DNA of 27,445 bases, taken from assembly GCA_937884385.1 (NCBI GenBank), contig CALGCW010000183.1, positions 1-27,445 of the forward strand. The letters run 5' to 3'. Shown here piece after piece: positions 16,384 through 23,523 of this stretch. Origin of the DNA: an uncultured Clostridia bacterium. Lineage in GTDB: Bacteria; Bacillota; Clostridia; Oscillospirales; CAG-272. The stretch's first letter is position 1; every line of letters starts with the position of its first letter. The notes under the pieces are model-generated. The model was given only the letters and a program-made list of their open reading frames with translations. It had not been told where the DNA came from and searched no databases. The translations under genes and the position numbers were made by a program.

Positions 16384-17485
16384 AGTAATTAGAGCCATTG
16401 CCCTCATTTTGACAATGGTTATAGGAGTAATTATGTTCAATAGTTGCGATATTTTCTGGGGTACTTCCACAACAACGACTCCATCAGTTCCCGATCCTAC
16501 GTGGGATGCGGTGACGGAAGGACAGTTTGTGGAAAGACCCAAGGTGGAAAATGCAGGTGTTGAGGAGCTTCTCGGGGACTTGAATTTTTCGAGAGGATTT
16601 TCAGTCACTCTTTTCCACGCAAATTCCTCTAACGGAAATCTTGCGGGCTATCTCGATTATGCAGGCAACAAGGCAGAGGGAGACAATGTATGGCGTATGG
16701 CTCAGTGGGGCTGTACAAGAGATATGGTGGCAGACGGTGTGTTTGAAAGAGACGGTTCTGTTGTTTCTTACAGCGACGGCGGCAAATACCTTAAGGTAGA
16801 TACTTCGAAAACAGGTGCTATAACACTTGGTATAAAGGGAAGTGAAGAATATACAAAGGATGCTGACGGAAACGTACGTGAGCGTACGGATGGCACCGAA
16901 AACTGGCCACACATTCTGATTGAGCAGAGTGTTAACACCGACACGGGTGATTGTGAGCATCTCTATATGGAAGTGGATTACAAGGTGACTGAATGCAAGA
17001 GCCTTGTAGACAGGGAAAAGTATCCCTTGAATACTAATCTTAATGCCGCGCAGTTCCAGTGGTTCATTACTTTAACAGATATGAATCCCGACAGTGAGAG
17101 CTACGGTCAATCCATGTGGTTTGGCTTCTCAATGTTCGATACACGCACAGAGGGTGGAACACCCGGCGGATTTGCTTCTTATGACGGAGGCAAGGAGGAC
17201 AGCACGGGATTATTTATCTATATGGTTTCTCTTCAGTCCGTTGCGGGTCAGCAAAAGGATTCCGTAAACGTTCCTACATCGGTAGTAGGTAAGGACGTAA
17301 GCGTTAAGGTGGACATTCTTCCCTATATTAATCAAGCGCTTAAGATTGCACGTCAGAACGGTGCGATGAAGGGTGCAAGTGCGGATCAGCTTTTGATCGG
17401 AAGCACTAACATCGGCTGGGAGATCCCCGGCAACTATGATGTTGAGGTGGAGATATCATATCTCAATATGTACAAAACGAATTAA
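16373..17485 (+). CDS. Lipoprotein with unrecognised beta-rich domain (copy 2 of 3)
   Basis: The product has 370 residues and is a paralogue of the preceding lipoprotein. The N-terminus is a signal peptide ending FNSC (Cys25; Phe at -3 is a weaker lipobox than usual), then a Thr/Pro linker. The domain has the same landmarks as its neighbour: GTENWPHILIEQ, AAQFQWF (W230), SMWFGFSMFDTR, DGGKEDSTGLFIY, IARQNGAMKGASADQL and TNIGWEIPG. Identity is limited to these blocks, so the duplication is old. The ATG overlaps the preceding gene by 11 bp, with GAGGGTGG as ribosome site, so the two are probably made together and might work as a pair. A weak ATGGC/GCCAT hairpin follows the stop. Function unknown; a substrate-binding or display lipoprotein serving the adjacent ABC importer is the best guess. 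Confidence 0.85.
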   Translation: MKNKVIRAIALILTMVIGVIMFNSCDIFWGTSTTTTPSVPDPTWDAVTEGQFVERPKVENAGVEELLGDLNFSRGFSVTLFHANSSNGNLAGYLDYAGNKAEGDNVWRMAQWGCTRDMVADGVFERDGSVVSYSDGGKYLKVDTSKTGAITLGIKGSEEYTKDADGNVRERTDGTENWPHILIEQSVNTDTGDCEHLYMEVDYKVTECKSLVDREKYPLNTNLNAAQFQWFITLTDMNPDSESYGQSMWFGFSMFDTRTEGGTPGGFASYDGGKEDSTGLFIYMVSLQSVAGQQKDSVNVPTSVVGKDVSVKVDILPYINQALKIARQNGAMKGASADQLLIGSTNIGWEIPGNYDVEVEISYLNMYKTN

Positions 17486-17533
17486 TTATGGCTTGCCATA
17501 TTAATTAATAAAAATCTTTATTTGGAGGAAAAT

Positions 17534-20500
17534 ATGAAAACAAGAATTTTGGCTCTTTTACTTGTGTTTATGATGATGCTTCCCGTATTCGGACAGACAT
17601 TGGTATCAGCAGCAGAAGCTCCCGTTTGGACAGCAAACGGAACGACCGTCACTGAAGGCGAAGACGGCTACTACAGCGTTGAAGGACTTCAGTACGACAA
17701 AAGTGCTTACACAGCAGAAAAGGTACAGCTTGACGGCCTTACGATCGAAATGAAGATCAGAGGTCTTGCTATGGACAAGGCTGCCGGCATCGTATTCTCC
17801 GGCAATCCCGGTGCGTCCTATGCAAACAGCCACGTTGCTATGACACTTTGGTATGACCCATTTGCTATTGGTCAATCCAGATTCCACGTTGGCGCTAACC
17901 ACGATTATAACGGTGATACTTACGTTTACAAGGATTCTCAGGGCGCTACAGGTCAGGGCTTCGGTCTTGATAAGACTATGGTCCTTAACAACGTAACAGA
18001 CGGCGACATCAAGATCGAAATCAATTCTGAAAATGATATCGCTTACAGAGTTAAGTTCACAATTATGCAGGATAACCTCCTTTGGGGTGACAATATCAAC
18101 TATGCTGACGAGGTAGGCGGCGGACATTCCGTAACCTTCTATATGGCAAAGGCTAACTTCGCTGATGCTCTTGACGCAGAAGGCAAGCTTTACGTTTCCG
18201 CAGCAGGTCTTGGTGCTCCCGGTGTTTCCATTAAGGTAACAGAGTCCGACGTGGCTCCTACGCCTACTCCTGATCCTGATCCCGAACCTACTCCTGATCC
18301 CGAACCCACTCCCGATCCCGAACCCGAGGCTCCCACTATCATTGGCACACCCGATTCCGATTGGAGTGCAAGCTACGACGGTGTTTCCCAAAACAGCTTT
18401 GCTGAAAACGGCTATACAAAGGTTTCTAATCTTGTTGGTTGGGGTACTCGTTCACATTACAACCGTCTCGTTAAGTTCGATGGACTCGAGCTTAGCTTCA
18501 GAGCTGCTACAAGCTCCAAGGATTGCGTAGGTATCATATTCTCCAATGCGCCAGGCGCTTATTTCGGTGATCCTAACTCTATGTCCATTACATACTGGAA
18601 CGATCCTTTCGGCGCAGGCCAGGCAAGACTTGCATTTGCAGGCAATCACAACTATATGTCCGATCCCCTTGTATACACAGCTCCCGATCTCAGTGCAGCT
18701 GCAGGTTTTGGCGCAGATAGATCCATGGTTAGTAACGCAGCTGAGGTTGTTGGCTATACAATCAAATTTGAGTCCTATAATGAAGAATTCTATTCTGTAA
18801 AGATCACAATGACCGACAGCGGATTGTGGGAGATCAACGCAAACTACAATGCAGAAGACAAGAGCTGCACAGTATATCTTCCCAAGTCAACGGTAGCAGG
18901 TCTTCTTAATGAAAACGGTGAGCTCTACATTATGGCAGCAGGTTTCCCCGACGGTGCTAACCCTGCTCCCGCAGTAGAAGTAAAGATCGTTGACGACAGC
19001 TACAGAGCATACATTTCCGGCGAAGGCTTGGCAAATGCTATTGCTAAGATCACAGCCTACGAAACAGCAGCAGGCGCTATCGTTGATGCGGCTACTTACG
19101 ATGCGGCTATGACTGTAAGAGCAGAGGCAGTTGCTTGTGCAGGTGATCTTCGCGCGAGAGAGCTTGCAGAGCTTGCACTTTGGCTCGCTCGCGTTGATGC
19201 AGAGCTTGCAGCTAACGAGGAAGTCGTTGCTATCGTTAAAAAGGCAGTGACAGATAAGATCGATGCGGCAACAAATGCATATTACGCACTTATCGGTGAT
19301 CCCACGACTCTCAATAACGAATCCCTTGCAGCAGCTCTTGCTCTTGCAAAAGATGCAAAGGCAGAGTATGAAAACAGAGCTTCTATGCTCAGTGACGAAG
19401 CAAAAGCTGAGATTGAAGAAGGCATTGCTCTTCTCAATTACGGTCACGATTACTGCATCGTTCTTCTTTGGGTAACAGATTATGAAAGAAAGATCGATGC
19501 TCTTGACGCAACATCTCCTTCTATAGTTGAATCTCTCGTAGAGGTTAAGTCCTATAGAGAAGGTTATGAGTCATCTACAGCTTGCGCAAAGATGACAACA
19601 GTTATCACAGAAGAACACAAGGCTGCTTTTGAAGCACAGATCGCAGCTTGCGACGCAGAAGTAGTTAATATTGAAACAGTAGTTCTTCCCGAGCTTAAGG
19701 AAAGCTACGTTAAGGCTATGGAAGAGAAGCTTGCGGCTGACCTTACAATTAAGCCCAACCTCGATGACGCTAAGTTAGCATACGCAGAGATCGCTACATA
19801 CGTTTCTATCACAGAAGCTGACGGCGAGCTTTACGACCGTTACGTAGCAGGCTATGCAGCAATCAAGGCAGCTTGCGAAGCATTCGTTCGCGCACAGATC
19901 GCAGACGTTGCAGCACTTCTTGAAGATGAATACACGGTTCTTGATGAATTCAAGAGCGTACGAACAAAGTTCAAATCCATAAAGATCGATTATCTTATGG
20001 AAGAGAATGCAGATATCGTATCTGAGCTCGCAGCACTTGAAGTGAATATTGCTAAAAACGTATTCTACTATGTAAATGCAACAGACATTCCTCTCGTTGA
20101 ATGGAACGAAAGAGGTCTTGAGATGGAGTCGAAGGTTGAATTCCCCGCACGCCTCAACTATAATAAGGCACTTAACCTTAAGAGCGGCGCCGAGATAGTA
20201 ATTGAGCTTACAAGCGCAGCATACTACAACGACAATACAAGTGCAAACAACCTTTGCTTCAACTTCCTCGCAGAGCCTGACTCATACAAGTCTATGAGTG
20301 ACGGCATCTCGATTATCATTTGGCTCTATCCTACAGAATCCAACGTTCAGATCATGAACAACACCGACGTTCCTCTTGCGAGCAGCACGATCGCTACTCC
20401 TATTGACGGCGGTACAATCACTATCTCCGTTAAGTATGAGGAATACTACAGCTTCGTAGAGGATGCTACATACTGGGCATACGTAATTAAGGTAAATGAG

Positions 20501-20917
20501 GCTGAAATCGTTCTTACAGCAGAAACGCTCACAAGCCAGGGTCATGAGGTTCCCGATGAGGTTTATTTCTCAATGGGTTCATTCGCAGACAAGAAGGATA
20601 CTCCCAACGTTCTTACACTCGTAAGTGTAAACGGAGTTGAATTTGGTAAGCCTGCTCCCGAGCAACCCGAATGCACAGAGCACGTTGATGCTAATACTGA
20701 CGGCAAGTGTGACAACTGCGGAGCTGACGTTGAAGTACAGCAGCCCGGCGGTGACGAACCCGTAGATCCCGATCCTAAGCCCGATGACGGTGATAAGGAC
20801 GAAGACGAAAAGCCTGAAGAAGAGCTTTCATTCATTCAGAAGCTTGCTCGCTTCTTCAGAGGTATCGTTGATGCAATCAAGAACTTCTTCGGACGTCTCT
20901 TCGGTAAAAAAGCTTAA
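17534..20917 (+). CDS. Large secreted surface protein with repeated beta domains, helical stalk and Cys-pair tail
   Basis: The product has 1127 residues; the family is not recognised. The start is the ATG at 17534 after TTTGGAGG (an in-frame TTG at 17522 is within that site). The signal peptide is cleaved near VSAAEA (about residues 26-29). Domain A (about 30-240) and domain B (about 267-487) are clear repeats of each other: LDGLTIEMKIRG/FDGLELSFRA, GIVFSGNPGASY/GIIFSNAPGAYF, LWYDPFAIGQSRF/YWNDPFGAGQARL. A Pro-Asp-Glu-Thr linker separates them. Residues 490-850 are Ala/Glu-rich and helical, likely a stalk. A third beta domain (852-1036) looks distantly similar to A and B. Then come CTEHVDANTDGKCDNCG, an acidic Pro linker and a basic, Phe-rich amphipathic helix at the end. 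There is no LPXTG. It probably binds or displays glycans at the cell surface. Confidence 0.85.
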   Translation: MKTRILALLLVFMMMLPVFGQTLVSAAEAPVWTANGTTVTEGEDGYYSVEGLQYDKSAYTAEKVQLDGLTIEMKIRGLAMDKAAGIVFSGNPGASYANSHVAMTLWYDPFAIGQSRFHVGANHDYNGDTYVYKDSQGATGQGFGLDKTMVLNNVTDGDIKIEINSENDIAYRVKFTIMQDNLLWGDNINYADEVGGGHSVTFYMAKANFADALDAEGKLYVSAAGLGAPGVSIKVTESDVAPTPTPDPDPEPTPDPEPTPDPEPEAPTIIGTPDSDWSASYDGVSQNSFAENGYTKVSNLVGWGTRSHYNRLVKFDGLELSFRAATSSKDCVGIIFSNAPGAYFGDPNSMSITYWNDPFGAGQARLAFAGNHNYMSDPLVYTAPDLSAAAGFGADRSMVSNAAEVVGYTIKFESYNEEFYSVKITMTDSGLWEINANYNAEDKSCTVYLPKSTVAGLLNENGELYIMAAGFPDGANPAPAVEVKIVDDSYRAYISGEGLANAIAKITAYETAAGAIVDAATYDAAMTVRAEAVACAGDLRARELAELALWLARVDAELAANEEVVAIVKKAVTDKIDAATNAYYALIGDPTTLNNESLAAALALAKDAKAEYENRASMLSDEAKAEIEEGIALLNYGHDYCIVLLWVTDYERKIDALDATSPSIVESLVEVKSYREGYESSTACAKMTTVITEEHKAAFEAQIAACDAEVVNIETVVLPELKESYVKAMEEKLAADLTIKPNLDDAKLAYAEIATYVSITEADGELYDRYVAGYAAIKAACEAFVRAQIADVAALLEDEYTVLDEFKSVRTKFKSIKIDYLMEENADIVSELAALEVNIAKNVFYYVNATDIPLVEWNERGLEMESKVEFPARLNYNKALNLKSGAEIVIELTSAAYYNDNTSANNLCFNFLAEPDSYKSMSDGISIIIWLYPTESNVQIMNNTDVPLASSTIATPIDGGTITISVKYEEYYSFVEDATYWAYVIKVNEAEIVLTAETLTSQGHEVPDEVYFSMGSFADKKDTPNVLTLVSVNGVEFGKPAPEQPECTEHVDANTDGKCDNCGADVEVQQPGGDEPVDPDPKPDDGDKDEDEKPEEELSFIQKLARFFRGIVDAIKNFFGRLFGKKA
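18257..18333 (+). repeat. Tandem 18-bp repeats encoding a Pro-Asp-Pro-Glu-Pro-Thr linker
   Basis: About 77 bp of degenerate tandem repeat of a unit like ACTCCTGATCCCGAACCC encodes a flexible acidic linker (residues about 242-266) between domains A and B of the surface protein. A similar Pro-Glu-Asp linker is found in the SGNH lipoprotein near 22539-22580. Confidence 0.85.
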
Positions 20918-21025
20918 TTGATCAGCAAAATTTCATATGCAGGACACCTGATAAGAAAGTTCGATTTCTTTTGGGTCGATAGCAGATAATTCTTGGATTT
21001 ACCAGTAATAAATCCGGATAACACG

Positions 21026-21067
21026 GCTTCCGGGTGTTATATATTAATGCCCGGAAGCTTTTATTTA
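21026..21067 (+). terminator. Rho-independent terminator after the large surface protein gene
   Basis: GCTTCCGGG (21026-21034) pairs perfectly with CCCGGAAGC (21050-21058); further weak pairs extend into the loop. TTTTATTT follows. It closes the ABC-importer/lipoprotein operon. In the 199-bp gap around it (20918-21116) I see no gene and no convincing promoter for the next gene, although one must be near. Confidence 0.9.
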
Positions 21068-21116
21068 AAACAACAAAGCCACTAAGTCCCTATTTCACAG
21101 CAAATGAGGTGAAAAA

Positions 21117-23510
21117 ATGAAAAAAATCAAAAGAATTCTCGCGCTACTCCTCGTAATTTCTATTATGATCCCACTTGCATCGTGCGACGCTTGGGATGAG
21201 TTTTGGACGGAGTTTAACGGCGGTACGGAAAAAAGCACTACCGCAACTACAAATAAGACTACAAAACCCACAACAACGACGAATAACAGCGGAGAGTCAA
21301 ATCCTCCGGTAGATGATATGGAATTGAAAGACTATGCAAAGCCCTTCTGGGTAGGCGATACGATGTATGACGAGAGTGTTATGCTCGTTGCCAAAACCGA
21401 TGATGAAGGCAATATAATTGAGGCACCGCGTACCAAATTACTTTTTAACGCAGAAAAAATTGAGTCCGTAACTTGGTATTTCCACGAAAAAAACGGCTCT
21501 GAAATAAAAACGTTCACAGAAGGTGTGGACTTCACTTATGAAAATGGATACATAGTTGCAAAGGGAAGTATAGTTCACAACGATATCCTTGAGATCGATG
21601 AATTTGAAACGAGTATGCCCTACGTGACCGACAAGATGCTCGTGGGTGAGCAGGTTTTTCCCGGTCTTACGCTTCAGTCCGATATTCCATCGACGACCCC
21701 GGGGCTTTGCTTGCCCTTTACCGAAGGATATCAGATAGTCCAGATGCAGCTTTGCGTCACCTATACTCACGCAGAAGGTGCGTGGGCGGGAAGTGTCCCC
21801 GAATATCTCGGCGATACCACCTTGAAATCCACTCTTGAAAAGCTTGAGAATAAAGAGGAAGTTAACGTACTTGTATTCGGCGACAGCATCTCCACAGGTG
21901 CAAACTCATCAAGCATTCTCGGTATTACCCCGAATCTCCCCACTTGGCCTGAGATCTTTGCAGAGGGTCTTTCCGATCATTTCGGAGCAACGGTAAATCT
22001 TAAGAACACAAGCGTTGGCGGTTGGACATCCGCTAACGGTGTTGGCGGAGGAACAGGATGGGTTGCAGGTGTCCAGGTACAGAAGCCCGGACTTGCTACA
22101 CAGTTTGTAAACGGTGAGCTTAAGGGCTACGTTCCCGATATTGCAATTATCGGATTTGGTATGAATGATGCTTCGATAGGTCTTTCTATCGATACGTTCT
22201 GCAACAATATTACAAGTATGATAAATACGGTGCGTAAGCAAAACCCCGACTGTGAGATCATTCTTCTCGGAACGATGCTTGCAAATCCTCTTGCAAAAAA
22301 TCAGTCGAAAAACCAGACCGAATATACGGAATATCTTGGCAGAGTAGCAAAGAACTACGAGAATGTTTCGGTTGTTGACATCGGTGTGATGCACCGCGAT
22401 CTTCTCGATAGCGGCAAGTACTATACCGAAATGTCGAGCAATAACGTAAATCATCCGAATGATTTCTTTGCGCGCGTTTACGCAATGAATCTTCTTTCAA
22501 CACTGATATATTACGATTACACCGTCAACAATCCTGAACCCGATCCTGATCCAAAGCCCGAACCCGAACCCGAGCCCGAGACGGTTTATGATGAGTTTAT
22601 CAGTAATGGGTATGCGGCGCTATTCAACGATCCCTTCCTTAAAAACGGTGTTAGCGTGCTGAAGCCCGACGGAAGCTCTGCGGGAACTATAGCAGGAGTC
22701 AACGCTATGGGAGATCCCTTGTGGGTATTCCCACAGTGGGGATCCAAATATGATATTTATGACTATGCAGAGAGGAATTATTTTAACGGCGGAAACGCTT
22801 TTACTTACATATCCGATGGTAAAGAGGTAAACGGAAGCATTCTTCCCGGCAAGGTTCTAACGATAGATACCACTACAGGCTCTATTTATATGGAGCTCAA
22901 TGCGGGGGCTGAATACGATCGCCCCCGTCAGGACGGCGAAAGCTGGCCCCATACGCTTCTTTCTCAGGATTTCGGGTCTGATTCGGAGCTTGTTCACGTA
23001 GCTGATCTTGAGGATCTAGTGATGAATATGAGCTATGAGATCACTAAATTTGAGGACTGTATGGGCAGTGCAGCGAATAACAATTTACACTGCGCACAAT
23101 TGGTTTGGTATATTACTCTTCAGAACAGGACTCCCAATCATCCCGACTACGGTAAATATGTTTGGTTTGGTATTACTCTTTGGGATAATAGGATTTCGGG
23201 TGCGGCATCCTCAGGCTTTGCCGCCGAGGACGCAGGTAAGGATGATGCAACACACGCGTTCATTTATCAGCCTTCTTCAGCCGTCGTTCATACAAACGGA
23301 AAGTGCCCTACAGTGAACGAATACAGAACGGTTGATTTCCATCTTCTTGAGGTGGCAAGACAAGCATTTAATATGGCTAAGGAAAGAGGATACCTCGGTG
23401 ATACCGCTTGGGAGGATCTCTATATTGGCGGAATGAACTTCGGTTGGGAAGTGACCGGAACCTACAATGTAGCTGTACAGATAGACTCGGTAGGTGTATA
23501 TTACAAATAA
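21117..23510 (+). CDS. Lipoprotein: SGNH/GDSL esterase fused to the unrecognised domain (copy 3 of 3)
   Basis: The product has 797 residues. A signal peptide ends in lipobox LASC (Cys23), then comes a Thr/Lys-rich linker (about 38-60). A beta-rich region (about 70-245) precedes an SGNH hydrolase domain: FGDSISTG with nucleophile S257, SVGGWTSANG, GFGMND with N350, and NVNHPND with H446. The position usually held by Asp, three before that His, is Asn443. Around 475-490 a Pro-Glu-Asp linker leads to a C-terminal domain homologous to the lipoproteins at 15337 and 16373: GESWPHTLLSQ, CAQLVWYITL (W664), YVWFGITLWDNR, DAGKDDATHAFIY and MNFGWEVTG. The probable role is removing acetyl or other acyl groups from a glycan held by the C-terminal domain at the cell surface. 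GAGGTG precedes the ATG. GH65 follows 13 bp later. Confidence 0.88.
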   Translation: MKKIKRILALLLVISIMIPLASCDAWDEFWTEFNGGTEKSTTATTNKTTKPTTTTNNSGESNPPVDDMELKDYAKPFWVGDTMYDESVMLVAKTDDEGNIIEAPRTKLLFNAEKIESVTWYFHEKNGSEIKTFTEGVDFTYENGYIVAKGSIVHNDILEIDEFETSMPYVTDKMLVGEQVFPGLTLQSDIPSTTPGLCLPFTEGYQIVQMQLCVTYTHAEGAWAGSVPEYLGDTTLKSTLEKLENKEEVNVLVFGDSISTGANSSSILGITPNLPTWPEIFAEGLSDHFGATVNLKNTSVGGWTSANGVGGGTGWVAGVQVQKPGLATQFVNGELKGYVPDIAIIGFGMNDASIGLSIDTFCNNITSMINTVRKQNPDCEIILLGTMLANPLAKNQSKNQTEYTEYLGRVAKNYENVSVVDIGVMHRDLLDSGKYYTEMSSNNVNHPNDFFARVYAMNLLSTLIYYDYTVNNPEPDPDPKPEPEPEPETVYDEFISNGYAALFNDPFLKNGVSVLKPDGSSAGTIAGVNAMGDPLWVFPQWGSKYDIYDYAERNYFNGGNAFTYISDGKEVNGSILPGKVLTIDTTTGSIYMELNAGAEYDRPRQDGESWPHTLLSQDFGSDSELVHVADLEDLVMNMSYEITKFEDCMGSAANNNLHCAQLVWYITLQNRTPNHPDYGKYVWFGITLWDNRISGAASSGFAAEDAGKDDATHAFIYQPSSAVVHTNGKCPTVNEYRTVDFHLLEVARQAFNMAKERGYLGDTAWEDLYIGGMNFGWEVTGTYNVAVQIDSVGVYYK

Positions 23511-23523
23511 TAGGAACAGTATT

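Noticed and set aside
17477..17510. ATGGC/GCCAT inverted repeat between the second lipoprotein and the large surface protein as an operon boundary
   Set aside because: The stem is only 5 bp and lacks a T run, and the next gene starts 48 bp later with a good ribosome site. It may modulate mRNA processing but is not a convincing terminator.
18257..18333. Tandem repeats as a CRISPR-like or mobile-element repeat
   Set aside because: The repeats are in frame, have no spacers and encode a Pro-rich linker inside a long gene.
17606..18391. 261-codon - strand frame opposite the surface protein, including the linker repeats
   Set aside because: Its Gly-Ile-Gly-Ser-like stretch is just the reverse of the Pro-Asp-Glu linker repeats; the + strand gene has a signal peptide and repeated domains.
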